A DNA stretch of 64,000 nucleotides from Sporolactobacillus shoreae (GTDB taxonomy: Bacteria > Bacillota > Bacilli > Bacillales > Sporolactobacillaceae), in NCBI RefSeq assembly GCF_004684935.1, contig NZ_SRJD01000013.1, positions 52,800 to 116,799 on the forward strand, read 5' to 3'. Under the pieces are notes generated by a model. That model worked only from the letters and a program-made list of their open reading frames with translations, had not been told where the DNA came from and made no database searches. Positions 1 to 7,908 of this stretch are shown here, in pieces (position 1 is the stretch's first letter; every line of letters starts with the position of its first letter). The position numbers were made by a program, and so were the translations under genes.

Positions 1-1330
1 TAAAGAAGGAAACGGTAATCAACGCCGCCATGATGAAGAAACACGTGATTGATCCGACCGCGTTTGCTTTGTTCAGAACAAAGGAAATAAATATAGCGGA
101 GAGCGCTACAATCCCGGCAGTCGTCATGTACGGGAAGCCGATGACTCTGAAAAACGGCAGCTGGCCATAGGATGGACGGAGTTTCAATTCTGCGGCACAG
201 ATCGCAATCCAGACAATGCAGATGGTGAATCCAGGAATACTCATTAACTCGGTAATGATCTGGTCCTTGACGAGAAAGGCCAGAAATACCCCAATGGCAA
301 GAAAGCTTCCAGTGAGCGCTAGTCCGCCGACCGGAACACCATGACGGGAGAGCCTGCGTGTAAATCCGGGTGCTTCGCCGCGCTGGGCCATAGAGTAAAG
401 TGTTCGCGTTGTCGCATAAATTCCGGAATTCGCCGCTGAAAGGACGGCTGTGAGCAGTACAAAATTCATTAACTGCGGTGCACCGGGCATTCCGATTGAT
501 TCAAATACTTGGACAAAAGGGCTGCTTTGAGTGGTTGAAACGCTGTTCCATGGCATCAGTCCGCAGATAATGATGATCGGCAGAATGTAAAAAAGGATCA
601 CACGGAAGACGACATTTTTAATGACTTTAGGCAGTGTTCTTTCTACATCCTTGGTTTCGGTGACTGTAAGCCCGATCAGTTCAGAACCGCCATAGGAAAA
701 AATCACCACGAGAAAGGCCTGGACAATGCCTGAGATGCCATGTGGGAAAAAGCCGCCGAACCCGAAAAGATTTTTAATAGGTTGGGCATGGCTTGGAATG
801 ATTCCAAATAAAAGCAACAGGCCGACGATGATAAAGATGATGATTGCTGTGATTTTTATACTCGCAAACCAGAATTCAAATTCTCCGTAGTATTTGACCT
901 GAAAAAGGTTGATACCGATAATGAACAGACCGCAAAGTGCGGATAGGAGCCAGAGCGGAGCGTGAGGAAACCAATATTCCAGAAAACTCCCCGCCGCGAG
1001 AATCTCGACCACGGTGACAATCATCCAGTTGATCCAGTAGAGCCAGCCGGCAATAATGGATGCCCTGAATCCGAAAGCCTTGTGGATGAGATGCTGGATA
1101 TTCAGTCCCGGGTAAGCGATGGCCAGCTCGGCCAAAGCCGCCATGACAATGAACAGGATCAGGCCGCAGAGCAGGTAAGCGATAATCACACTCGGCCCGG
1201 CAATATTTAGCGTATCTCCGCTTCCTTTGAAAATTCCGGTGCCAATCATACCGGCCATTGCCATCAACATGATATGTCGCGGCTGCAGCCCGCGCTGTAA
1301 TTTCTTTCTTTCTTCTGTTACGTGAACCAT
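1..1330 (-). CDS. APC-family amino-acid permease (C-terminus cut by window edge)
   Basis: Reading the minus strand from the ATG at 1330 gives an open frame of 443 codons that runs off the left edge without a stop. The N-terminus (RGLQPRHIMLMAMAGMIGTG, then IFKGSG) is the hallmark first helix of AAT/APC amino-acid transporters, where the GxIGTG loop contacts the substrate carboxylate. Many hydrophobic helices follow, as expected of a 12-TM proton-coupled importer. A purine-rich SD (GAGAGAGG) lies 8 nt upstream of this ATG. The substrate cannot be told from sequence; AapA/YtnA/YbxG-type carriers are the nearest in feel. It is divergent from the MFS gene to the right. Confidence 0.85.
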   Translation of the reverse strand, partial: MVHVTEERKKLQRGLQPRHIMLMAMAGMIGTGIFKGSGDTLNIAGPSVIIAYLLCGLILFIVMAALAELAIAYPGLNIQHLIHKAFGFRASIIAGWLYWINWMIVTVVEILAAGSFLEYWFPHAPLWLLSALCGLFIIGINLFQVKYYGEFEFWFASIKITAIIIFIIVGLLLLFGIIPSHAQPIKNLFGFGGFFPHGISGIVQAFLVVIFSYGGSELIGLTVTETKDVERTLPKVIKNVVFRVILFYILPIIIICGLMPWNSVSTTQSSPFVQVFESIGMPGAPQLMNFVLLTAVLSAANSGIYATTRTLYSMAQRGEAPGFTRRLSRHGVPVGGLALTGSFLAIGVFLAFLVKDQIITELMSIPGFTICIVWIAICAAELKLRPSYGQLPFFRVIGFPYMTTAGIVALSAIFISFVLNKANAVGSITCFFIMAALITVSFF

Positions 1331-1488
1331 CAGCATTTCCTCTCTCTCTAATTTTTAGGATTGCGCTTTAAAGCGATAAAATGGAAACAGTATCAACTAG
1401 TATAAATTTATTTTGTCCGATGTCAACAGAGAAAAAGAACCTTTGGGAAAGCAAGGTTTCAAGGGCATATTTCTGAATAATGAGACCT

Positions 1489-1517
1489 TTGTCAAACCCC
1501 AGAAAACAAGGTATAAT
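1489..1517 (+). promoter_or_regulatory. Sigma-A promoter of the leader peptide/MFS transcript
   Basis: TTGTCA at 1489-1494 and TATAAT at 1512-1517 are separated by exactly 17 nt. This near-consensus promoter places the start near 1524, giving a 5' leader of about 260 nt before the MFS start codon. A leader this long agrees with the attenuator described next. Confidence 0.75.
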
Positions 1518-1565
1518 CACAGATGGAAATAAGTTGGAATAGAAAAGCAAAGAGGGATAAGCGTC

Positions 1566-1670
1566 ATGGTTACGTATGCAAATTATGGATCCGAGAAAAA
1601 CAGCAGAATAAAGAACCGTTCTTCGATTTTTATTTCGGCTGTTTCTCAGCCTGATCGTTGCAAAGCGTGA
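1566..1670 (+). CDS. Putative 34-aa leader peptide of MFS attenuator
   Basis: An ATG at 1566 opens a 34-codon frame ending in TGA at 1668-1670. It is preceded by AGAGGG, 9 nt upstream, a credible SD. The peptide starts MVTYANYGSE and ends PDRCKA; no family is recognised. It sits between a strong promoter and a strong intrinsic terminator that precedes an efflux-type MFS gene. That is the layout of ribosome-mediated attenuation of antibiotic-resistance genes. Function as a stalling peptide is inference; nothing in the sequence proves it is translated. Confidence 0.5.
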   Translation: MVTYANYGSEKNSRIKNRSSIFISAVSQPDRCKA

Positions 1671-1699
1671 CAATGCCGGGTTTATAGACTGTTTCAAAG

Positions 1700-1740
1700 G
1701 GTCTGTGCTAAGCATGGTTTGCTTGGCACAGGCCTTTTTT
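1700..1740 (+). terminator. Intrinsic terminator inside the MFS leader (attenuator)
   Basis: A 14-nt arm at 1700-1713 pairs with 1721-1734 (GCTTGGCACAGGCC) around a 7-nt loop and is followed by six T. It lies 30 nt after the leader-peptide stop and 42 nt before the MFS start, so read-through is needed to express the transporter. An AGAC at 1687-1690 can pair with GTCT of the 5' arm (1701-1704), a possible start of an antiterminator. Confidence 0.75.
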
Positions 1741-1782
1741 GCGTCTGCGTTCCAATTTTTGGGAGAAAGAAGGTTTTTCGTG

Positions 1783-3066
1783 ATGAAATGGCGTGATTGG
1801 GACATTAATCTAAAAGTCCGTTTAATCGGGGAGGGCGTTTTTAATCTGCTGTTCTGGATGTTCTTCCCGTTTATGGCAATCTATTTCTCCGATCATTTCG
1901 GACAGGAGTCGGCGGGACTGCTGCTTATTCTGTCACAACTATTCGGCACGGTGATCGGCCTCTTCGGGGGCTACTGCGCTGACCATTTCGGCCGTAAGCG
2001 GATGATGGTCTTCTCTGGTGCCGGCCAGGCCGTATGTTTTATCTTTTTCACAGTGGCCAACTCACCCTGGTTTGTATCCCCGTGGCTGACGTTTATCAGC
2101 TTTTCACTGCTCGGTTTGTTCGGCCAGCTGTACTGGCCGGCCAGCAGCGCGATGATCGCCGATGTTGTCCCTGAAAAACATCGGGCCGGGGTTTTCGCCA
2201 TCTTTTATACATCGATTAACGTGACCGTTGTCATCGGTCCGCTTCTGGGCGGGATCTTCTTCTTTAATTATCGTTTTCTCTTCCTGACAGTCTGCACGGT
2301 AGCATCTTTTATTCTGCTCTGGGTGCTGCAGCGGTGGATCCATGAAACAGTTCCCGTTTCGGCGGACCGGAATTCGAAACCGGATTCAGCCGGAAACTGG
2401 AGGGCCTATCTGAAACAGCAGCTAGGGGATTATGGTGTTATTTTCAGAGATCGTATTTTTCTGCTGTATATTCTTGCCGGTGTCCTGGTTGCGCAGACAT
2501 TCATGCAGCTTGATCTGCTGATCGCGGTTTATACGACGAATCAGGTGCCGCATCAGCTGCTGACATTTTTCCGGGACTTCACGGTCAGCCTGGACGGAAA
2601 AAACCTGTTCAGCGTGATGGTGTCATTGAACGGACTCTGTGTCGCGCTCTTTACCGTCATCGTGACCAAGTGGATGACGAAGTTCAGAGAAGGCAACGTC
2701 TTTATGGGATCGGCACTTTGCTACGGGGCGGCGATGATCCTGATGGGATCAACCGTCAATATCTGGTTCCTGCTCTTTGGTATTGTGATGTTCTCATGGG
2801 CGGAGCTGATGACTGTCGGGGTGCAGGACAGTTTTGTCGCTAAACTGGCGCCTGAGGATCTGCGCGGGCAGTACTTCGCGGCCTCCGGACTGCGCTTCTC
2901 ACTCGGCCGGACGATCGCCCCGATTGCTATCCCAATGACGGTATGGCTTGGCTATTCTTGGACATTCACGATACTCGGTCTCGTCGCTATTATGGGCATG
3001 GGCCTTTACGGTCTACTTTTTTCAATATTTTACCGGAGACAGAGCTTTGTCGCGCTAAAAAGTTAA
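1783..3066 (+). CDS. MFS drug/metabolite exporter
   Basis: A 427-aa major facilitator protein. Motif A of the MFS (GYCADHFGRKR, about residues 62-73) follows helix 2, and about 12 hydrophobic helices can be seen. The start is placed at the ATG at 1783 because AGAAAGAAGG lies 9 nt upstream; an in-frame ATG at 1705 falls inside the terminator hairpin and has no SD. The family resembles small DHA1-type multidrug exporters of Bacilli; the substrate is unknown. The leader peptide and attenuator upstream suggest induction by a translation-affecting compound, which would fit an antibiotic exporter. That link is inference. Confidence 0.85.
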   Translation: MKWRDWDINLKVRLIGEGVFNLLFWMFFPFMAIYFSDHFGQESAGLLLILSQLFGTVIGLFGGYCADHFGRKRMMVFSGAGQAVCFIFFTVANSPWFVSPWLTFISFSLLGLFGQLYWPASSAMIADVVPEKHRAGVFAIFYTSINVTVVIGPLLGGIFFFNYRFLFLTVCTVASFILLWVLQRWIHETVPVSADRNSKPDSAGNWRAYLKQQLGDYGVIFRDRIFLLYILAGVLVAQTFMQLDLLIAVYTTNQVPHQLLTFFRDFTVSLDGKNLFSVMVSLNGLCVALFTVIVTKWMTKFREGNVFMGSALCYGAAMILMGSTVNIWFLLFGIVMFSWAELMTVGVQDSFVAKLAPEDLRGQYFAASGLRFSLGRTIAPIAIPMTVWLGYSWTFTILGLVAIMGMGLYGLLFSIFYRRQSFVALKS

Positions 3067-3080
3067 TTTATTTCAATAGG

Positions 3081-3118
3081 AGATGTGCCGCAGACAAAAA
3101 CGCGGTGCATCTTCTTTC
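3081..3118 (+). terminator. Terminator after the MFS gene
   Basis: Arms 3081-3091 (AGATGTGCCGC) and 3102-3112 (GCGGTGCATCT) pair with G-T wobbles and are followed by a T-rich tract. Confidence 0.6.
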
Positions 3119-3220
3119 TACAGTCAAAATGACAGATAATTAAAATAAATGGGCGGCTGATTGACCATCAATTTTCATAAAAAAGTCTCACAATTTGATT
3201 CGCAAATGACTGGAATCTGG

Positions 3221-3250
3221 TATAATAAATTTGTCTAGAAAGCGTTTACA
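3221..3250 (+). promoter_or_regulatory. Extended -10 promoter with overlapping cre-like site
   Basis: TGGTATAAT ends at 3226, giving an extended -10 box with no good -35. Just downstream, 3237-3250 reads AGAAAGCGTTTACA, close to the CcpA cre consensus (TGWAANCGNTNWCA). A cre site over the start of transcription would mean repression by CcpA when preferred sugars are present, sensible for the fructokinase that follows. Confidence 0.6.
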
Positions 3251-3287
3251 CATCTATAAATAAAACTAAATATTTGGAAGTGATTGG

Positions 3288-4166
3288 ATGTATCTGGGAG
3301 GAATCGAAGCGGGAGGCACGAAATTTGTCTGCGCTGTGGGTGATGGGCAGGGGAATGTGCTGGCCAAAGAAAGAATCGCAACCACGGATACGGAAACGAC
3401 TCTGCGCGGAGTGATCAGCTTTTTTAAAAACTTTGAAATTGATGGACTGGGTATCGGCTCATTCGGGCCCGTCGATCTGAATCAGGAAAGCCCGACATAC
3501 GGATATATCACCTCGACGCCGAAATCAGGATGGGCGAACTATCCCTTTGTAAAAACCATGGAGGATGAGCTGCACGTGCCGGTCGGCCTGACAACGGATG
3601 TGAACGCGGCCGCACTCGGCGAATTATACAATGGGGCGGCAAAAGGGCTTGACGGATGCCTATATATTACAGTGGGGACAGGTGTCGGTGCCGGACTGGT
3701 TTCACAGAAGCGCCTGCTGCAAGGGCTGCTGCATCCGGAAATGGGGCATATTTTGCTGCGCCGCCATCCGGATGATGATTTTGAAGGCATTTGTCCTTAT
3801 CATCAAGACTGTCTGGAAGGGCTGGCATCCGGTCCGGCGCTTGAAGCCCGCTGGGGCAGAGCAGCCGCTGATCTGCCGAAGGATCACAAAGCCTGGAAAA
3901 TCGAGGCGGAGTATCTTGCCCAGGCGCTCATGCAGTATGTTCTGATCGTTTCTCCGCAGAGAATCATTATGGGTGGCGGCGTAATGAAACAGACCCAGCT
4001 CTTTCCACCAATCAGGAAAAGACTTCAGGAACTTCTCGCGGGTTACATTGATCTGTCGGAGGTTAAGGAAAAAATTGATGGCTATATCGTCTCACCTCTT
4101 CTCGGCGATAACGCGGGAATCACCGGGGCTTTGATCCTCGCCAAACGGGTCGCCGAAGGCCATTGA
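3288..4166 (+). CDS. gmuE: Fructokinase, ROK family
   Basis: A 292-aa ROK kinase that would phosphorylate fructose to fructose-6-phosphate in the cytoplasm. The N-terminal GGIEAGGTKF is the ATP-phosphate loop of this subfamily. The segment from HPEMGH through CPYHQDC, at about residues 150-175, carries the His/Cys zinc ligands typical of ROK sugar kinases. Length matches B. subtilis GmuE/YdhR. The next gene on the same strand is mannose-6-phosphate isomerase, the same pairing as gmuE-gmuF in Bacillus mannan use. The ATG at 3288 follows GGAAGTGA. A cre-like site covers its promoter region. Confidence 0.9.
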   Translation: MYLGGIEAGGTKFVCAVGDGQGNVLAKERIATTDTETTLRGVISFFKNFEIDGLGIGSFGPVDLNQESPTYGYITSTPKSGWANYPFVKTMEDELHVPVGLTTDVNAAALGELYNGAAKGLDGCLYITVGTGVGAGLVSQKRLLQGLLHPEMGHILLRRHPDDDFEGICPYHQDCLEGLASGPALEARWGRAAADLPKDHKAWKIEAEYLAQALMQYVLIVSPQRIIMGGGVMKQTQLFPPIRKRLQELLAGYIDLSEVKEKIDGYIVSPLLGDNAGITGALILAKRVAEGH

Positions 4167-4257
4167 ATCCGGTCCTGATGCGGTCTGCCCGGAACTTGGG
4201 AAGAACGGTCATTTCCTGCCGCTAGGTTACCCGCCTCAAAACCAAAATGTAAAAGAA

Positions 4258-4266
4258 TGGTATAAT
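4258..4266 (+). promoter_or_regulatory. Extended -10 promoter of manA
   Basis: TGGTATAAT at 4258-4266 matches the extended -10 (TGnTATAAT). No clear -35 is present. It lies about 37 nt before the manA start, so manA can be expressed apart from gmuE. Confidence 0.5.
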
Positions 4267-4302
4267 GGAAAAAGATAATTGTGAACGGGAGAAGAGATCG
4301 TG

Positions 4303-5259
4303 ATGGATACGACACCGATGTTTCTGCAGCCGGAGCTGCATGAAAAAATCTGGGGCGGAGCGAAACTGCGCGACGACTTCGGTTATGATATTCCGAGTGA
4401 GACGACGGGGGAATGCTGGGGTATTTCAGCGCATCCGAACGGACCCGCTTTAATAAAAAACGGAGCGCTCGCCGGAAGGACACTGGCTGAAGCATGGGCG
4501 GAGCACCGCGAACTATTTGATAACTATAAAGGCGACGATTTCCCTTTGCTGACAAAGATCCTCGATGCGCGAACCGATCTGTCGGTTCAGGTGCACCCGG
4601 ACGACGCTTACGCTCAGGCGAATGAGCATGTACCCTTTGGAAAAACGGAGTGCTGGTACATTATTGACTGCGATGAGGGGGCGGAGATTGTCTACGGACA
4701 TACCGCTCCGACCCGTGAAGCTTTCCGGCAGGCCGTCGGGGAGAAAAAATGGGACAGTCTGCTGCGCCGGGTCAAGGTGAAATCGGGGGACTTTTTTTAT
4801 GTTCCAAGCGGCACGATCCACGCCATCTGCGGCGGCTGTCTGATCCTTGAGACGCAGCAAAGTTCCGACACGACCTACCGTGTCTACGACTACGATCGTC
4901 CGGGAACCGATGGGAAACCGCGCCCGCTCCACATCAGGCAGTCGATTGAATGCGCCAACTGCCCACATATCGATCCCGAACTGACCTATCGTGTCCGCCA
5001 GGAAGAACAGGCAAAATTTACCGAGCTGCTTCGGGAGAGTCTCTTCACTGTTTCCCATTGGGAAATCCGCGGTCATGCTGATCCAATAAAGAAAAACTGG
5101 CCGTTCCTTCTGATGAGTGTGCTGGATGGTGAAGGTTCACTGATGATCGGCGGTCAGCCTTATGCTTTGAAAAAAGGAGATCATCTGGTGGTGCCTTCCA
5201 CAGTCAGTGAATTGGCTCTGGACGGCAAACTGGATCTGATTGTCTCGAATCCGGTCTGA
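4303..5259 (+). CDS. manA: Mannose-6-phosphate isomerase, class I
   Basis: A cupin-type zinc isomerase of 318 aa that converts mannose-6-phosphate to fructose-6-phosphate. Diagnostic segments are all present: the N-terminal EKIWGG, then LTKILDA, QVHPDDAYA (zinc ligands), GKTECWYII, the PSGTIHAI strand and the C-terminal KKGDHLVVP. Length and motif order match ManA/GmuF of Bacillus. The ATG at 4303 is chosen; a GTG directly before it at 4300 is an equally spaced alternative behind GGGAGAAGAG. It probably works with the upstream fructokinase in feeding mannose and fructose into glycolysis. Confidence 0.93.
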   Translation: MDTTPMFLQPELHEKIWGGAKLRDDFGYDIPSETTGECWGISAHPNGPALIKNGALAGRTLAEAWAEHRELFDNYKGDDFPLLTKILDARTDLSVQVHPDDAYAQANEHVPFGKTECWYIIDCDEGAEIVYGHTAPTREAFRQAVGEKKWDSLLRRVKVKSGDFFYVPSGTIHAICGGCLILETQQSSDTTYRVYDYDRPGTDGKPRPLHIRQSIECANCPHIDPELTYRVRQEEQAKFTELLRESLFTVSHWEIRGHADPIKKNWPFLLMSVLDGEGSLMIGGQPYALKKGDHLVVPSTVSELALDGKLDLIVSNPV

Positions 5260-5274
5260 GATGAGTACCCGGGG

Positions 5275-5685
5275 ATGAGGCGGAAACCGATAATTACTGT
5301 GATTGGCAGTCTGTACGGGGATCGGGCACCTGAAGGGATGGCAGGCAATCGGTCCGGAGCGCTGCAACGTCAGGTCACTCTCCATGGATATCAGGTGGCG
5401 CTGATGGATGGCGGCAATGGAGGTCTCGCAATTTGCGACTCAGCCCGGTGGGAAAAGATGATCACCCGCAGCCGCATGATGCTGATTCTTCAGGATGTGC
5501 CGCTCGGCGTGATTGACACCGTCACTGCGTTCGCTCAAAAAAGTCATGTGAGAATCCTGATTGACCCCGTGCCGATGATGGATCTAACTGAGAAAATTCG
5601 CCGAGCCGCGGAGTTGATCCCTCCCCGATCGAGCCGCTATCAGAACGGTCGGACGCGTGCGAAAAAATGGAGAAGAAGGAAGTGA
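5275..5685 (+). CDS. Shrunken ribokinase/PfkB-like protein (probable remnant)
   Basis: A 136-aa frame starting 15 nt after manA. The N-terminus (ITVIGS) looks like the first strand of PfkB-family sugar kinases, and the second half (MMLILQDVPLGVIDTV, RILIDPVP) looks like the mid-domain of ribokinases (LLQLEIP..., NPAP). Full ribokinases are about 300 aa. Here the substrate lid region between these parts and the whole ATP-site C-terminus (including the GAGD motif) are missing. The frame is open and is followed by a clean terminator, so it may still be expressed, but kinase activity is not expected. The SD is weak. Confidence 0.55.
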   Translation: MRRKPIITVIGSLYGDRAPEGMAGNRSGALQRQVTLHGYQVALMDGGNGGLAICDSARWEKMITRSRMMLILQDVPLGVIDTVTAFAQKSHVRILIDPVPMMDLTEKIRRAAELIPPRSSRYQNGRTRAKKWRRRK

Positions 5686-5688
5686 AAA

Positions 5689-5713
5689 ACCGGCCGAGTG
5701 AGGCCGGTTTTTT
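5689..5713 (+). terminator. Terminator after the gmuE-manA region
   Basis: ACCGGCC (5689-5695) pairs with GGCCGGT (5702-5708) and is followed by six T. Confidence 0.75.
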
Positions 5714-5765
5714 AAATTCTTGATCCGAAAGGTACACGCTAAAACAGGAGAATGCTTCTACGAAC

Positions 5766-5825
5766 CGAGTTCTGATAAGTTTTACCGAGTTCCGATATAT
5801 TTGTACGAGTTCTGATAAATTACCT
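5766..5825. repeat. Short tandem array A (20-nt period)
   Basis: Three units begin at 5766, 5786 and 5806, each with core CGAGTTCYGATAA or close to it and a variable 7-nt remainder. The array lies between convergent genes. It belongs to a family of six intergenic arrays in this window (see findings). Confidence 0.75.
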
Positions 5826-5849
5826 GCTGCCAGGTGAAACTGGCATCGG

Positions 5850-5895
5850 AAAAAAGAAGATCCCCCGAACCGCTTATCAGCAAGTACGGGGGATC
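5850..5895 (-). terminator. Terminator of the beta-hydroxyacid dehydrogenase gene
   Basis: On the minus strand GATCCCCCG (5895-5887) pairs with CGGGGGATC (5867-5859) and runs into a T-rich stretch. Confidence 0.7.
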
Positions 5896-5913
5896 CACAC
5901 TTTTAAAAATGAA

Positions 5914-6774
5914 TCATTTCTTCAGCAATGAGTAAATCGCGGCGAAATCGTATTCGCCTTCACCCTGCTGCTTGACGAGTCCATACAGTGACTTAACCAG
6001 ATTCGAGATCGGCAGAGCGAAGTTGTGCGCATAAGCTTCCTCGGAAGCGAGTTCCATATCTTTATAGATGCTGCTGACCTTGAAATCCGCATTTTCAAAG
6101 TCGCCGTCCATGACTTTTTTCTGCTTGAAGTGAAGAATAGGTGCAGCTGTCGGGCCTGAAAGAAGGGAGGCAATCAATCCTTCTTTCTCCAGACCGAGGC
6201 TTTCACCAAATGCGACAGCCTCTGAAAAGGCGGCAACCGCCTGACCAAGCATTAGATTGTTGACGAGTTTCATAGCAGTACCGCTGCCGTTCGGCCCTTT
6301 GTGCTGAACCGCTTTGCCCATGATGTTGAGCAGCGGCCGTGCCGTTTCGACGTCCCCGGCGTCACCGCCAACAAAGAAAATCAGTTCGCCCTTCTCAGCG
6401 GGCGCCGTTGAACCTGCGACTGGCGCGTCGAGGAAATGCACGCCTTTTTCAGATGCCGCTTTGGCGAGTGCCTTAGATTGGGCGGGACTGATCGTGCTGC
6501 TGTCCACCCACAGGCTGCCCGGTTTCAGTCCGTCTAGCAGGCCATCTGCACCATATGCGACGGCATCAACAGCCTGGGGATTGGCGAGCATTGTAAAAAC
6601 AATGTCCGTCTGTTCCCCGACGTCCCTGGGCGAATCGGCCCACTTGGCGCCTTTTTCAATCAGTAGATTCGCTTTGGCTTTTGTCCGATTGTAGATGACC
6701 AGCGATTCTCCGGCATTCTGCAGGCGTCCGGCCATACGACTGCCCATGATTCCGATTCCGATAAATCCAATCAT
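5914..6774 (-). CDS. NAD(P)-dependent beta-hydroxyacid dehydrogenase (3-hydroxyisobutyrate dehydrogenase family)
   Basis: A 286-aa protein with the N-terminal Rossmann motif GFIGIGIMGSRMA (residues 3-15), the family signature DAPVAGSTAPAEKGEL at about 116-131, and GTAMKLVNNLM, whose Lys is the catalytic residue. The all-helical C-terminal half is complete. Such enzymes oxidise small beta-hydroxyacids or reduce their semialdehydes (3-hydroxyisobutyrate, tartronate semialdehyde, glyoxylate/succinic semialdehyde types); the exact substrate cannot be read from sequence. The ATG at 6774 follows GAGGAG by 6 nt. Monocistronic, with its own terminator. Confidence 0.88.
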   Translation of the reverse strand: MIGFIGIGIMGSRMAGRLQNAGESLVIYNRTKAKANLLIEKGAKWADSPRDVGEQTDIVFTMLANPQAVDAVAYGADGLLDGLKPGSLWVDSSTISPAQSKALAKAASEKGVHFLDAPVAGSTAPAEKGELIFFVGGDAGDVETARPLLNIMGKAVQHKGPNGSGTAMKLVNNLMLGQAVAAFSEAVAFGESLGLEKEGLIASLLSGPTAAPILHFKQKKVMDGDFENADFKVSSIYKDMELASEEAYAHNFALPISNLVKSLYGLVKQQGEGEYDFAAIYSLLKK

Positions 6775-6953
6775 TGCTGTCTCCTCTTTTCACAAATTCA
6801 TTTCGTTAAAAGATATCCACCGCAAGCATAGCACAACACGGCGTCAAACCGACAAAAAGTTGCCTGCACCAGGCCATTTGGTTTGCATACAAAGCCGTAG
6901 CTGTCATGCTATAATGAGGGATGCAGAATTAAGAGTGATACGGGGGTTTAGAC

Positions 6954-7865
6954 GTGATTAAAATCATTGCCACCGCTGAGTCAGAGGCTCAGGCGGAAGC
7001 ACTGCTGAGGGCCGGAGCCGACACACTTTATGTTGGCGGGCATCCGTTCGGGCTCCGCATGCCGCGCGCGCTTGGCACGGATCAGATTCAAGCGATCGTG
7101 CAAATGGCCCATGCGCTGGGGAAAAAGGTGACCGTTGCCTGCAATGCGCTGATGCACAACAAGCAGATTGAAAAACTGGATAGCTATCTCTCGCAGCTAG
7201 CCGAGATGGGGGTTGACGCGGTTACGGTGGGGGATCCTGGAGCTATTTTTACTTTGGAGGAATTGAGCCTCCCGCTTCCTTATATTTATGACGCGGAGAC
7301 ACTTGTCACATCCGCCGAGCAGATTGAATTCTGGATGAAGCGCGGGGCAGCAGGTGCCGTGGCCGCTCGTGAACTGACCCTGACCGAGCTGAAAGAGATA
7401 CAAGCCAAACTGGATCAGCCGATCGAAATTCTAGCTTACGGACCGACGTGCATTCACCAGTCCGGACGGCCGCTTCTGACCAACTATTATCATTATACGG
7501 ATCTGGATGAACGGTCGGACAGCGACAGGGGACTTTATCTGCGCGATCCGAAGAATCCGGACAGCCAGTACCCGATTTTTGAAGATGAGGACGGCACACA
7601 TATTTTTTCAACAGAAGACTTGTCCCTGATGGCTGAGCTTCAGGAACTCTATGACTGCGGGCTTCACACATGGAAGCTGGACGGTGTACTGCTTCACGGC
7701 GAAACTTTTGTTAAAATTACCGCGCTGTTCGCGGAGGCGAAAAAAGCACTGGAGTCCGGCACATTTGAGCCGACCGGATTCTGCAACCGGCTACGGGAAC
7801 TGCAGCCACTGTCGCGGCCGCTAGGCACAGGCTTTTATCTGAAAAAACCGGATGATGTGAAATAG
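6954..7865 (+). CDS. trhP1: U32-family tRNA hydroxylation protein, subunit 1 (YrrN type)
   Basis: A 303-aa TIM-barrel U32 protein. It opens with the barrel start ...ALLRAGADTLYVGG and has YGPTCIHQSGRPLLTN where its partner carries the Cys-rich signature. Only one of the signature cysteines is kept, as in Bacillus YrrN. With its neighbour it is expected to install the 5-hydroxyl of 5-hydroxyuridine at tRNA U34, using prephenate as in E. coli TrhP. The GTG at 6954 follows CGGGGG; no better ATG exists near. A -10 box (TATAAT, 6910-6915) lies upstream. The two genes are 43 nt apart and probably form an operon. Confidence 0.85.
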   Translation: MIKIIATAESEAQAEALLRAGADTLYVGGHPFGLRMPRALGTDQIQAIVQMAHALGKKVTVACNALMHNKQIEKLDSYLSQLAEMGVDAVTVGDPGAIFTLEELSLPLPYIYDAETLVTSAEQIEFWMKRGAAGAVAARELTLTELKEIQAKLDQPIEILAYGPTCIHQSGRPLLTNYYHYTDLDERSDSDRGLYLRDPKNPDSQYPIFEDEDGTHIFSTEDLSLMAELQELYDCGLHTWKLDGVLLHGETFVKITALFAEAKKALESGTFEPTGFCNRLRELQPLSRPLGTGFYLKKPDDVK

Positions 7866-7908
7866 TCAGTTTATTATTAAACTGATGTCAAAATGAAAGG
7901 ATCGCATG

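Noticed and set aside
1368..1805. Minus-strand 145-aa frame opposite the MFS leader
   Set aside because: It is antisense to the promoter, leader frame and terminator, has no SD and has no recognisable domain.
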